Shown: one piece after another, positions 34,148 to 42,802 of the stretch
Layout of the letters: each line of letters opens with the position of its first letter
How positions within the stretch are numbered: the first letter of the stretch is position 1
From: Levilinea saccharolytica
GTDB taxonomy: Bacteria; Chloroflexota; Anaerolineae; Anaerolineales; Anaerolineaceae
Direction: 5' to 3'
DNA: 57,434 nt
NCBI RefSeq assembly: GCF_001306035.1
Contig: NZ_LGCM01000021.1
Span: 1-57,434, forward strand
Translations under genes and position numbers: made by a program
The notes under the pieces: model-generated
Databases searched by the model: none
What the model saw: the letters and a program-made list of their open reading frames with translations, nothing else
Told to the model about the DNA's origin: nothing

Positions 34148-36466
34148 TTAAACCTCCGAAGGCAAAAGCACGTTTTCATTCCGGCTGTGGGCGGCGATGA
34201 GGGCCTGACCCAGGGCGATGCCGCCGTCATTGGCGGGCACACGGCGGTGGATGAGGACGGTGAAGTTCGCGGCGCGCAGACCGGAGAGGGTTTTGGTGAG
34301 TAAGGTACGATTCTGCCACACTCCGCCGCTGAGCGCAACCGTGCGGGCGGAGCTTTGCTGGCGAATGTTCAGGCACATCTGTACGGCAAGAGCGGCCAGG
34401 CTGTTGTGGAAGCGGGCGGATAAGACCGGTGCGGGCGTTCCGGCGCGCCAATCGGCCAACAGAGCCTGCCAGAGCGGCCCAGGGTCAATTTGTACGCCGT
34501 GCAGGTCAAATTCATAGTACCCAGTCTCCTGCGGGTCTGCCAGGGCTTCCAGTTCAATGGCGGCCTGTCCTTCGTAGGTGGCTTCGGCGCGCACGCCGAT
34601 GAGAGCGGCGGCGGCGTCAAACAGGCGGCCGGCGCTGGAGGTGAGCGGAGCGTTGATGGACTTCTCTAACTGAATGCGAATCAGGGTGCGCTCTTCGTAG
34701 CACAGGGCCTGGACCGGCGGCAGGTCGGGTTCCCAATCGAGACCGGACTGCCACAGGTGAGCCAGGGCCATGCGCGCAGGTTTGCGCACAGACTGGTCGC
34801 CGCCGGGGAGGGGGGTATAGGCCAGATGATAGAGACGCTGGCAGTTGGCGTAGTGGCCCAGCAGAAATTCGCCCCCCCAGATGGCCCCATCCGGCCCCAG
34901 ACCAGTGCCGTCAAAGGACAGGCCGATGACCGGATCGGGGTTGAGCCAATCGTTATCGGCCAGGCAGGCGGCCAGGTGGGCGTGGTGATGCTGCACCTGC
35001 AAAATGGGCAGGCCGCTTTCGGCGGCGCGCTGCTGGGCGTAGCGGGTGGAGAGATAATCGGGGTGCAGGTCACAGACAAGGGTGTGGGGCTGCACGCGGA
35101 AGAGGCGTTCGTAATGGGCAACGGCTTCTTCGTAGGAGCGCAGGGTTTCGTAGTTTTCCAAATCGCCGATGTGATGGCTTAGAAAGGCGTAGCGGTCCTG
35201 GGTGAGGCAGAAGGTGTTCTTCAGCTCGGCGCCCGCGGCGAAAATGGGCGGCAGGGCGGGGCCGGAGAGGCGGACGGGATCGGGCGCGTAACCGCGGGCG
35301 CGGCGGATGGGGTAGGGCTGACCATCGGCCAGGGCGAGGACTGAATCATCCACGCGCATGTGAATGGGGCGGTCGTGCAGCAGGAAGGCGTCGGCCAGGG
35401 AGGAGAGGCGTTCCTGGGCTTCACCGTCCACATACGCGATGGGCTCTTCTGAAAGGTTGCCGGAGGTCATCACCCACAGATCGGGGTAGCCCGGCTCTGG
35501 TTCCAGCAGCAGCAGGTGCAGGGGGGTGTAGGCCAGCATGACCCCCAAAGTCACCTGGCCGGGGGCCACCTGGGGGGCGACGGACGCGCCCGGCAGGCGG
35601 TTGAGGAGCAGGATGGGGCGCTGGGGGGCGGTGAGGAGGGCCTCGGCGGCAGGGTCTAGCTGACAGTGGCGGGCCACAGCGGCGGTGTCGAAGGCCATGA
35701 GGGCGAAGGGCTTATCGGAGCGCTTCTTGCGGCGGCGCAGCTCGGCCACGGCCTGGGGGTTGGCGGCGTCGCAAGCCAGGTTGTACCCGCCCAGGCCCTT
35801 GACGGCCAGGATGGCGCCTTCTTTGAGCATTTTGCGGGCCAGGCGCACCGCTTCGTCCCGCTCGGCCAGGCGCGTGCCGTCGGCGGCTTGCAGCCAGACC
35901 TGGGGGCCGCAGACCGGGCAAGCCACCGGTTGGGCGTGAAAACGGCGGTCGAGGGGGTTTTGATACTCTCGCAAACAGTCGGGGCACATGGGGAACCCGG
36001 CCATGCTGGTGAGGGGGCGGTCATAGGGGATGTCGCGGATGATGGAAAAACGCGGGCCGCAGTGGGTGCAGTTGAGGAAGGGATAGCGGAAGCGGCGGTC
36101 GGCGGGGTCGAAAAGCTCGCGCTGACAATCGGGGCAGATGGACATATCCGGCGAGACCGGAATGAACGCGCCGGGTTCGGGGTGACTTTCCAGGATGACA
36201 AAGGCGCTGCCCGCGGCGGGGGGGATGGACTCGGTGACGACCGAATCAATTTGCGCCAGGGGGGGTGGGTTGTCTTTCAGCGCGGTGAGGAATGACTGCA
36301 CCCCGGTAGGTTGGCCGGTGATTTCGATTTCGACGCCGCTGGAGGTGTTGCGCACCCAGCCGGTGAGCTGGTGGGTGACGGCTTGCGTATAGACAAAGGG
36401 GCGAAAGCCAACGCCCTGAACGATGCCGCGCACCCAAATTTTGCAACCGATATTGCCGTCCGTCAT
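34148..36466 (-). CDS. hypF: Carbamoyltransferase HypF
   Basis: 772 residues with the full domain order. Acylphosphatase (VRGIVQGVGFRPFVYTQA), two zinc fingers of the C-x2-C-x18-C-x2-C kind (ICPDCQREL, NCTHCGPRF, MCPDCLREY, ACPVCGPQV), a YrdC-like domain (AVKGLGGYNLACDAANPQ), and a Kae1-like ATPase (VQHHHAHLAACLADN; GLSFDGTGLGPDGAIWGGEF). It makes carbamoyl-AMP from carbamoyl phosphate and loads HypE. The start at 36466 is supported by the acylphosphatase N-terminus. Gap of 7 nt to hypB. Confidence 0.97.
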   Translation of the reverse strand: MTDGNIGCKIWVRGIVQGVGFRPFVYTQAVTHQLTGWVRNTSSGVEIEITGQPTGVQSFLTALKDNPPPLAQIDSVVTESIPPAAGSAFVILESHPEPGAFIPVSPDMSICPDCQRELFDPADRRFRYPFLNCTHCGPRFSIIRDIPYDRPLTSMAGFPMCPDCLREYQNPLDRRFHAQPVACPVCGPQVWLQAADGTRLAERDEAVRLARKMLKEGAILAVKGLGGYNLACDAANPQAVAELRRRKKRSDKPFALMAFDTAAVARHCQLDPAAEALLTAPQRPILLLNRLPGASVAPQVAPGQVTLGVMLAYTPLHLLLLEPEPGYPDLWVMTSGNLSEEPIAYVDGEAQERLSSLADAFLLHDRPIHMRVDDSVLALADGQPYPIRRARGYAPDPVRLSGPALPPIFAAGAELKNTFCLTQDRYAFLSHHIGDLENYETLRSYEEAVAHYERLFRVQPHTLVCDLHPDYLSTRYAQQRAAESGLPILQVQHHHAHLAACLADNDWLNPDPVIGLSFDGTGLGPDGAIWGGEFLLGHYANCQRLYHLAYTPLPGGDQSVRKPARMALAHLWQSGLDWEPDLPPVQALCYEERTLIRIQLEKSINAPLTSSAGRLFDAAAALIGVRAEATYEGQAAIELEALADPQETGYYEFDLHGVQIDPGPLWQALLADWRAGTPAPVLSARFHNSLAALAVQMCLNIRQQSSARTVALSGGVWQNRTLLTKTLSGLRAANFTVLIHRRVPANDGGIALGQALIAAHSRNENVLLPSEV

Positions 36467-36473
36467 AAAGGTA

Positions 36474-37145
36474 TCAGGCTTTCTTCTTCGCGGCGACCTG
36501 CTCTTGCAGCCATTGGATCCAGGCGTCCATGCCGTCCCCGCGCAAAGCGGCCACGGGGAAATGCACCAACCCTGGGTTGAGGGCTTCGACGCCTTTCAGG
36601 AAATAGTCCATATTGAACTGGATGTAGGGGAGCAGATCGGTCTTGCTGACGATGAGGGCCTGCAAGCCGCGGTAGATGTTGGGATACTTATAGGGTTTGT
36701 CGTCACCTTCGGGAATGCTGGCGATGAGGACGTTGGCGTGCGTGCCCAGATTAAAGGCGGCGGGGCAGATGAGATTGCCGACGTTTTCGACAATCACCAG
36801 ATCAAGGCTTTCCAAGGGGAGCTGATCCATGCCGCGGCTCATCATCATGCCGTCCAGATGGCAGTCGCCGCCGGTGTTGATTTGCACGGCGGGCATACCC
36901 GCTGCGGTGACTTTATCCGCGTCAATGGTCACGGGGGCGGTGTCGCCCTCGATGACGCCGATGCGCAGGCGGGGCGCCAGGCGGTGGATGGTTTCGAGGA
37001 TGAGGGTGGTCTTGCCCGCACCCGGGGAGGCCATGAGATTGACGGCAAAGACGCCGGCACGGTCAAAGCGGGCGCGGTTGAGGGCGGCGATTTGATCGTT
37101 GGCATCCATGATTTTTTCGACGATGGTGACGCGTTCTGGGCTCAT
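36474..37145 (-). CDS. hypB: Nickel-insertion GTPase HypB
   Basis: 223 aa. P-loop NLMASPGAGKTTLILETIH, switch regions VIEGDTAPVTIDADK and QINTGGDCHLDG (Ni/Zn site), VIVENVGNLICPAAFNLG, and the base-specificity motif VSKTDLLPY. It lacks the N-terminal histidine-rich stretch and the C-x-x-C-G-C nickel site of some HypB proteins, so it does not store nickel. It follows hypA by 1 nt. Confidence 0.97.
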   Translation of the reverse strand: MSPERVTIVEKIMDANDQIAALNRARFDRAGVFAVNLMASPGAGKTTLILETIHRLAPRLRIGVIEGDTAPVTIDADKVTAAGMPAVQINTGGDCHLDGMMMSRGMDQLPLESLDLVIVENVGNLICPAAFNLGTHANVLIASIPEGDDKPYKYPNIYRGLQALIVSKTDLLPYIQFNMDYFLKGVEALNPGLVHFPVAALRGDGMDAWIQWLQEQVAAKKKA

Positions 37146-37146
37146 G

Positions 37147-37515
37147 TTAAGGCTCCTGGTCGGGTTGGTCGCGTTCGATTTCGATACTGTCGAGGAAGAA
37201 CTCTTCGCCGGAGACGATGCGAAGGTCCATGGAACTGCACTCGGGGCAGGGGATCAGCTCTCCGCGGATGAGGGTGAAGGTGTGCTGGCAGGCACGGCAG
37301 TGCATTTGGGCGGGTTTGCGGCTGAAATGCAATTTGGCCCCGGTGCACAAGGTGCCTTCGGAGATCATATCCCAATAGAATTGGACCGAATCGTCCACGA
37401 TGGAGGAAAGCTGGCCGATAACGATGTGGATGTCGGTGACGCGCGTTGCGCCGGCTTTGCGGGCGTGCTTCTCGGCGATGGCGAGGATATTTTCGGTGAC
37501 GGATAGCTCATGCAT
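37147..37515 (-). CDS. hypA: Nickel metallochaperone HypA
   Basis: 122 aa starting MHELSVTENILAIAEKHARK with the nickel-binding His2. The zinc finger is made by MHCRACQHTF and PCPECSSMDL. It is the first gene of hypA-B-F-C-D-E, and all following gaps up to hypE are under 30 nt. A TATAAT lies only 7 nt upstream of the ATG, and no Shine-Dalgarno is seen, so the transcript may be leaderless. Confidence 0.96.
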   Translation of the reverse strand: MHELSVTENILAIAEKHARKAGATRVTDIHIVIGQLSSIVDDSVQFYWDMISEGTLCTGAKLHFSRKPAQMHCRACQHTFTLIRGELIPCPECSSMDLRIVSGEEFFLDSIEIERDQPDQEP

Positions 37516-37522
37516 GGGCGTA

Positions 37523-37528
37523 ATTATA
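37523..37528 (-). promoter_or_regulatory. -10 element of the hyp operon (leaderless transcript)
   Basis: TATAAT on the minus strand ends 7 nt before the hypA ATG, putting the transcript start at about 37516, directly at the start codon. No clear -35 is visible. Confidence 0.45.
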
Positions 37529-37604
37529 AACCAAAACAGGCAAAAATCTCCGGAACACCGGCAGCTGTTGACTGCGGGAAGCCAGCAAAACAGGCGCTCT
37601 TGAT

Positions 37605-38090
37605 TTAGGGATGGGGCAGAGGCTGCTGCAGGATCAAATCGTAGAGCTGAAGCCGCGTGGCAAGCAGGCGGCTGGCAACGATGTTGGAGATGCGGCGCAT
37701 GAAGATGTATCCGAGGTCGTGGTCGGCTTCACATAAGGCGCGCAGCCCGTCGCCGTCCAGCGCAAGGAGGATGGAATCTTTGAGGGCAACAGCCGAGGCG
37801 GTGCGTTGGCGCACAATGGGGGTCAGGGCAGACCAGCCGATGATATCCAAAGGTTCCGCGGTGAAAACATCAAATTCGCCGTGATTGGGGATGTGGGCGG
37901 TGATCTGAACCTGACCTTCCAGAAGAATGTAGAGTTCGGTTTCTCGGTCGCCTTCTTGAAAGAGGATCTCCCCCGCAGGGACCAGGCGCAGTTGACTGAT
38001 CTCCACCAGCGGTTCTAAAGAGCGCGGAGATAGTTCTAAAAAGAAGGGGATGCTGCGCAGCATCGTGTTGAGGTCGGGTTGTTCAAACAT
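37605..38090 (-). CDS. Orphan cyclic-nucleotide-binding (Crp-like) domain protein, 161 aa
   Basis: A complete cNMP-binding beta-barrel (IPFFLELSPRSLEPLVEISQ, GEILFQEGDRETELYILLEG, DIIGWSALTPIVRQRTASAV) followed by one dimerisation-type helix (YIFMRRISNIVASRLLATRL). It ends before any helix-turn-helix, so it is not a transcription factor by itself. The phosphate-binding R of cAMP-binding members is replaced by W-S-A-L, so cAMP binding is doubtful. ATG 38090 has AGGATT upstream; an earlier ATG has no site. It sits between the formate dehydrogenase and hyp genes, so a regulatory role in this pathway is possible. Confidence 0.85.
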   Translation of the reverse strand: MFEQPDLNTMLRSIPFFLELSPRSLEPLVEISQLRLVPAGEILFQEGDRETELYILLEGQVQITAHIPNHGEFDVFTAEPLDIIGWSALTPIVRQRTASAVALKDSILLALDGDGLRALCEADHDLGYIFMRRISNIVASRLLATRLQLYDLILQQPLPHP

Positions 38091-38321
38091 GGCGGTAATC
38101 CTATCAATGCTTCCCATCTTGTTTTATCACTGATGGGGAGGTGTTTTACAGTGTGTACTGTCACCGCGGGAGGGGTGAATTGTCACCATCTTGGTTGACT
38201 TTTCGTGACGCAAATTGGGTTTGAAATGTGCAAGAGAGTGACAAATGGGGGGATAAATGTCGCCGCGGCGGGTTTTGCAACCTGCCGCGGCGTTGGTTCT
38301 TGAAATGTGTTTGGGTGAAGC
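38091..38321. other. Intergenic region with inverted repeats
   Basis: No gene is seen. A 9-bp stem CGCCGCGGC/GCCGCGGCG (38261-38269 with 38284-38292) follows fdhA and probably terminates it, although its T-run is poor. Upstream of the cNMP gene is GGTGA-ATTG-TCACC (38174-38187), with further TGTCACC at 38159-38165 and GTGAC motifs near 38205 and 38238, resembling binding sites of Crp/Fnr-type regulators. Confidence 0.45.
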
Positions 38322-41081
38322 TTACTTGACCAATTCGACTTTGACCGCGCAGATCTTGTATTCAGGGATCTTGGCGATGGGATCAAGAGCAGCGATGGTC
38401 AGCTGATTGGCGTTGACCTCAGGGAAGTGGAAATTGGCGTAGACCATGCCCGGCGGGACGCGGTCGGTGACCCAGGCTTCGGCTTCGATGACGCCGCGGC
38501 GAGAGGCCACACGCACCCGCTTGTTGCCGTTGACGCCCAGACGGCGGGCATCATCGGGGTTGAGTTCCACCAGCGACTGGCCGTAGACTTCCATCAGGCC
38601 TTCGGCGCGGCGGGTCATTTCGCCGCCGTGCCAGTGGTACAGGACGCGGCCGGTGGAGAGCAGCATGGGGTAGTCGTTATCGGGCATTTCCACCGGCGGG
38701 ACATGAACGGTGGCCGCGAATTTGCCCAACCCGCGGGCGAATTTGCCCACGTGCAGGATGGGGGTGCCGCCGTGTTCCGCGTCTTTGACGGGCCAGTGCA
38801 GGCGCTCACCGCGGTCGAGGCGTTCATAGCTGATGCCGGCGTAGGAGGGGGCCAGCGCGTTGATTTCGGCCATGATGTCGGCCGGGCTGGTGAAATTCCA
38901 GGCGGCATGCGGGGCGTCGCTGGGTTTGCGGCTGCCGAGTTCGATGACGCGGCGGGCAATTTCCTGGGTGATTTCCCAATCCTGGCGGGCGTTCCCGATG
39001 GGCTGGATGGCCTGATGGACTCGCTGAACGCGGCGCTCGGTGTTGGTGAAGGTGCCTTCTTTTTCCGCAAAGCTGACGCCCGGAAGCAATACATCAGCGT
39101 ATTCCGCGGTTTCCGAGGGGAAGATCTCCTGGAGGACCATGAAGTCGAGGGTGTCCAGGGCGTGGCGGATGTGATTGGTGTCCGGATCGGACATGATGGG
39201 GTTTTCGCCCAGGATGTAGAGCGCCTTGAGCTTGCCGTTGGCCGCCGCGGGCATCATTTCGGTGACGGTCATGCCGATATTGGCGGGCAGGGAGACGCCC
39301 CAGGCCGCTTCGAATTTCTTCTGGTTCGGTTCCTGGTTGACCCACTGGTAGGCAGGGTAGAAATTGGGCAGGCCGCCCATGTCGCAAGCACCCTGCACGT
39401 TGTTCTGACCGCGGAGCGGGTTGACGCCGCCGCCGGGAACACCCATGTTACCGAGCAGCATTTGGAAGTTGGCGCAGGTCATCACGTTTTGGACGCCAAC
39501 GGTGTGCTGGGTAATGCCCATGGCCCACATGATCGAGGCGGGTTTGGTGGTCGCCAGGATTTCGGCGGCTTCGTAGAGCTGTTCCACAGGGATGCCAGTC
39601 GTTTCAGAGACGGCATCCGGCGGGTAATTCATGATATTGGCTTTGAATTCGTCGAAGTTTTCGGTGCGCTCGGCAATGTAGGCCTTATCTTCCCAACCTT
39701 TTTCCAGGATGATATACATCAGGCCGTTGAGCAGGGCGATGTCTGTGCCGGGTTTGAGGCGCAGATGGAGGGTGGCGAATTCGGTGAGATCAATTTTGCG
39801 CGGATCGGCAACGATGAGCTTGGCATGGCGCTTTAATACCGCCTGCCGCAGCATGGTGCCGAAGACGGGATGCTGTTCGGTGGTGTTGGAGCCGATCACG
39901 AGCATCGCCTGAGAATGGGCGGCAACGTCGTCCATAGGGTTGGTCATTGCGCCGGAACCGAAGGAAGTGGCCAGACCGGCCACAGTGCTGGAGTGTCAAA
40001 GACGGGCGCAGTGATCGATGCTGTTTGTCCCGACCACCTGGCGGGCAAACTTGTTCATCACATAGTTTTCTTCGTTGGTGCATTTGGCCGAGGTGAGGAC
40101 GCCGACGCTGTCTGCGCCGAAGGTATCGCGCGCAGCGGCGATCTTGCGGGCGGTCAAATTGAGGGCGGTGTCCCAATCCACCTGAACCCAGGGCCCGCGG
40201 TCTCCGTGGGGGCGCTCTTTGCCCTGAAGGAGGTATTCACGCACCAGCGGCTCGGTGAGGCGCTCTTCATGATGCACGAAGTCGTAACCATAGCGGCCTT
40301 TGACGCACAGGCGCATGCCGTTGACGGGGGCGCTGGGGTTCGAGGTGACGCGCACGATGTGGTTGTCGCGCACATTGAGATCAAATTGGCAGCCGACTCC
40401 GCAGTAGGTGCAGGTGGTGGTGACTTTCTTTTCAGCTGCGCCAGCACCCACAGACATTTTATTATCGAGCGCGCCGGTGGGGCAGTAGGCAACGCAGGCG
40501 CCGCAGGATTCGCAGCGAGCTTCCAGCATGGTTACACCGGAACCGGCGACGACGTGCGAGTCGAAACCGCGATTCTCCAGACCCCAAACGAAGCGGCCCT
40601 GCACTTCGGCGCAGGCGCGAACGCAGCGCGAGCACAGGATGCACTTATTCATGTCCACCCATACAAAGGGGTTGGGGTCGCTGTTGACCGGGTAGCGGGG
40701 TTCTTTGGCGGCGAACTCGCTGTACGAGACACCGTAGAACTCGGCCCAGTGGAGAAGTTCATTTTCGCGGCCGTCATCCTTGTTGTCCCCGCGGTCATAA
40801 TAGGCAGACAGCAGGAGCTTGAGGATCATGCGGCGGTGTTCGATGACTGCGGGGCTTTCGGTGACGACCTGCATGCCCTCGGTCGCGGGGGTTGTGCAGG
40901 AGGTTAACGGCCCGCGAGCACCGGCGACCTCAACGATGCACATACGGCAGCCGCCGTGCGGCGAGAGGTCTTTATGATAACAGAGGGTCGGGATGGTAAT
41001 CCCGGCCTCCTGCGCGGCTTCCAGGATGGTTTGCCCTGGGTGAGCCTGGACGGGTTGACCGTTGATCGTGAAGTTAACCAT
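38322..41081 (-). CDS. fdhA: Formate dehydrogenase catalytic subunit, selenocysteine-containing
   Basis: One 919-aa selenoprotein that ordinary gene calling splits in two at an in-frame TGA (39996-39998). Sec362 lies in SIDHCARL-U-HSSTVAGLA, the exact place of the Sec/Cys that binds Mo or W. The frame is unbroken on both sides. The N-terminus has a [2Fe-2S] domain (LCYHKDLSPHGGCRMCIVEV), then C-I-L-C-S-R-C-V-R-A-C and CESCGACVAYCPTGAL for two [4Fe-4S] clusters, then CTYCGVGCQFDL for the cluster by the bis-MGD site. This is the cytoplasmic clostridial type that joins NAD- or hydrogenase-linked complexes. GGAG precedes the ATG. It follows focA. Confidence 0.95.
39967..39998 (-). promoter_or_regulatory. 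UGA selenocysteine codon and bacterial SECIS hairpin
   Basis: Read on the minus strand, UGA (39998-39996) is followed after 12 nt by a perfect hairpin GUGGCC-GGUCU-GGCCAC (39983-39967). The GGUCU apical loop with a short GC stem is the SelB-binding part of the E. coli fdhF SECIS (remembered), and the loop begins 18 nt after the UGA, within the usual range. Confidence 0.9.
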
Positions 41082-41153
41082 TGTTTCTCCAGTCTAGTTC
41101 AGCCGTGCACCAAAGATCAGGCGAGGCTGCGAATGATGACGTAAGCTGGGTGG

Positions 41154-42005
41154 TTATTTCTTTTTTCCGTTGAAGATGAACCAGTACATCAGGCCGACCA
41201 TCACGGCGCCGCCGATAATATTGCCAATGGTGACGGGCAAAAGGTTCGCCAGGAAGAAGTTACCCCAGGTGAGGTTAGAAAAATCAGCCGCGGTTTTACC
41301 GATGCTTTCAAAGAAGGCAGGGGAGCCCCAGGATTTGATGAACAGACCCATGGGGATGAAATACATGTTGGCAATGCTGTGTTCGAAGCCGGCGGCCACG
41401 AAGGCGCTGATGGGGGGGATGATGGCCAGGATTTTATCGGTGGTGGAGCGGGCCGAGAAGCAAAGCCAAACCGCCATGCAGACCAGGGCGTTGCACATGA
41501 TGCCCAGGGCGATGGCCTGGAAGAAGCCCAGACCGCACTTGGCATTGGCGGTGTTGAGCGCAGCCAAACCGACGGCGCCTTTACCAAAGGTGTACTGCGC
41601 GGAGACGAACATCAGCAGGGCGGTTCCAATGGAACCCAGGAAGTTTCCGAAATACACAATGCCCCAGTTGCGCATGAGCTGGGCGAAGGTCACTTTGCCC
41701 GAGGTGAAGGCCATGATGATCAGGTTATTGCCAGTGAACAGCTCGGCGCCGCCCACGATGACCAGGATGAGGCCCAGGGTAAAGGAGAGGCCTACGGCAA
41801 ATTTGGCCAGGCCGAAGGGGACGTCGGCAGTGCCAGCACCCACGGTGGTGGCAAAAATCGCACCGGCGGAAATGAATGCGCCGGCCAGGACTGCCAGGCC
41901 CAGCATGGGGAGAGTGGCCATGTTGGCCTTCTTAACACCGACGGCTTCGGCTTTTTGAGCCATTTCAGCGGGCATGAGAGCATCAATATTGAATTCAGCG
42001 GACAT
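41154..42005 (-). CDS. focA: Formate/nitrite transporter family channel (FocA-like)
   Basis: 283 aa with six hydrophobic membrane segments. Family signatures: VIVGGAELFTGNNLIIMAF, the second-helix region MCNALVCMAVWLCFSA, and AAGFEHSIANMYFIPMGLFI with the FNT histidine. In this family formate or a related small anion crosses as a pentamer. Its position between the hydrogenase genes and the formate dehydrogenase gene makes formate the likely substrate. It has its own promoter with two palindromes, and fdhA follows after 72 nt. Confidence 0.95.
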   Translation of the reverse strand: MSAEFNIDALMPAEMAQKAEAVGVKKANMATLPMLGLAVLAGAFISAGAIFATTVGAGTADVPFGLAKFAVGLSFTLGLILVIVGGAELFTGNNLIIMAFTSGKVTFAQLMRNWGIVYFGNFLGSIGTALLMFVSAQYTFGKGAVGLAALNTANAKCGLGFFQAIALGIMCNALVCMAVWLCFSARSTTDKILAIIPPISAFVAAGFEHSIANMYFIPMGLFIKSWGSPAFFESIGKTAADFSNLTWGNFFLANLLPVTIGNIIGGAVMVGLMYWFIFNGKKK

Positions 42006-42043
42006 GTCTGGGTGACCCTTTTCTGGTTGAGATAGAATGAGTG

Positions 42044-42096
42044 ACTATACTGAGTTTAACGGTTTGTGGACAATTGTCCAGGTTATGAATGTAACC
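42044..42096 (-). promoter_or_regulatory. focA-fdhA promoter with two palindromes
   Basis: On the minus strand TATAGT (42044-42049) and, 18 nt upstream, TTGTCC (42068-42073) form a moderate promoter. The -35 lies inside the perfect 14-bp palindrome TGGACAATTGTCCA (42067-42080). Directly upstream is GGTTA-TGAATG-TAACC (42081-42096), a perfect 5-bp inverted repeat. The pair suggests a repressor site over the -35 and a second regulator site behind it. Confidence 0.55.
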
Positions 42097-42228
42097 AATA
42101 CAACTGCAAAATCTCCAAATGTCAGCGATAATGAATCCTCCTGTCTGATAAAAGTTTTTTGTCATTTTTTGTAAGCAGATCTTTATTGTTCTGATATATG
42201 GTGAATAGTTGGGCGCGGGCAGTTTATT
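42097..42228. other. Gap between the focA promoter palindromes and the hoxW stop codon
   Basis: AT-rich, no coding frame and no convincing terminator stem seen. It should contain the end of the hydrogenase transcript. Confidence 0.3.
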
Positions 42229-42729
42229 TTAGACGGAATCCACGGCCAGCAGCCATTGGCAAACGGTTTCCACAGCCTGCTCAGCCAGTTTGGCGGTGGG
42301 TTCAGAAAGCGAATTGGTGAAATTGAAACTGAACCCGCGCACCGAGACGAGCAGGGCTTCGGTTTGTGCATTGTAGAGGCTGTGGGCTAAAGCCAGGCAG
42401 GTCTGCGGGGTCATATGGTGAGTGAAGGGGGATTGCTGAAAATTGGGGGCCAGGTGTTCGATATTGAGATCGTTGGGGACGCGGCCTGTGTGGGCATCTA
42501 CAAAACAGACACGCTCATATTGCGCGAGGGTTTCAGCCAATTCTGGATACAGCTGTAGGGTAAACTGCACGTGCGGGTAGGTATCTGTGGGATGGGGTTC
42601 AAACACCTCTTCAGGGGATGAAGGCACCTCTCGTCCCAGAGCATCCAGGACGCCGACCAGGATATGCCATCCAACACCGTCATCTTCGCGATCGATGTTT
42701 CCATATGCAATGATCAATGTTGATTTCAT
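42229..42729 (-). CDS. hoxW: [NiFe]-hydrogenase C-terminal endopeptidase (HoxW-like)
   Basis: 166 aa starting MKSTLIIAYGNIDREDDGVG, the HupD/HycI/HoxW-type protease signature G-N-x-x-x-x-D-D-G-V/I, where the acidic residues bind Ni of the precursor. VCFVDAHTGR gives the second ligand region; HHMTPQTCLALAHSLYNAQT matches the H-x-x-x-P motif. It removes the C-terminal peptide of HoxH after nickel insertion. An in-frame extension upstream is discarded because it runs through a hairpin and hoxH. A strong hairpin separates it from hoxH. Confidence 0.88.
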   Translation of the reverse strand: MKSTLIIAYGNIDREDDGVGWHILVGVLDALGREVPSSPEEVFEPHPTDTYPHVQFTLQLYPELAETLAQYERVCFVDAHTGRVPNDLNIEHLAPNFQQSPFTHHMTPQTCLALAHSLYNAQTEALLVSVRGFSFNFTNSLSEPTAKLAEQAVETVCQWLLAVDSV

Positions 42730-42760
42730 GCATTCCCTTACAGAGCCTGGGTTTATTTTC

Positions 42761-42794
42761 CCGAAGGGGGGCAGTATTAACTGCCCCCCTTCGG
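42761..42794 (-). terminator. 15-bp perfect hairpin between hoxH and hoxW
   Basis: CCGAAGGGGGGCAGT (42761-42775) pairs perfectly with ACTGCCCCCCTTCGG (42780-42794) around a 4-nt loop. No T-run follows on the minus strand, so it is better read as an mRNA-stabilising or partial-termination element than a full terminator. Confidence 0.7.
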
Positions 42795-42802
42795 CAGCGT
42801 AA

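Noticed and set aside
37605-38090. Annotating the cNMP protein as a Crp/Fnr transcription regulator
   Set aside because: The protein ends after the dimerisation helix; no helix-turn-helix is encoded in frame or, by eye, in the sequence just downstream.
38221-38310. Direct repeat TTGAAATGTG (near 38221 and 38300)
   Set aside because: Only two copies of a 10-mer flanking the fdhA hairpin; no mobile-element structure or known function can be supported.
38427-39836. Long open frame antisense to fdhA (469 codons), and similar long antisense frames over 30467-32086, 48903-50498 and 15781-17067
   Set aside because: Their translations are Gly/His/Arg-rich low-complexity shadows of GC-rich genes that have clear family motifs on the other strand.
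39996-39998. Stop codon splitting fdhA as a pseudogene or a two-gene arrangement
   Set aside because: The frame is intact on both sides, the motif around the stop is the known Sec/Cys site, and a SECIS hairpin follows; the downstream part has no own ribosome-binding site.
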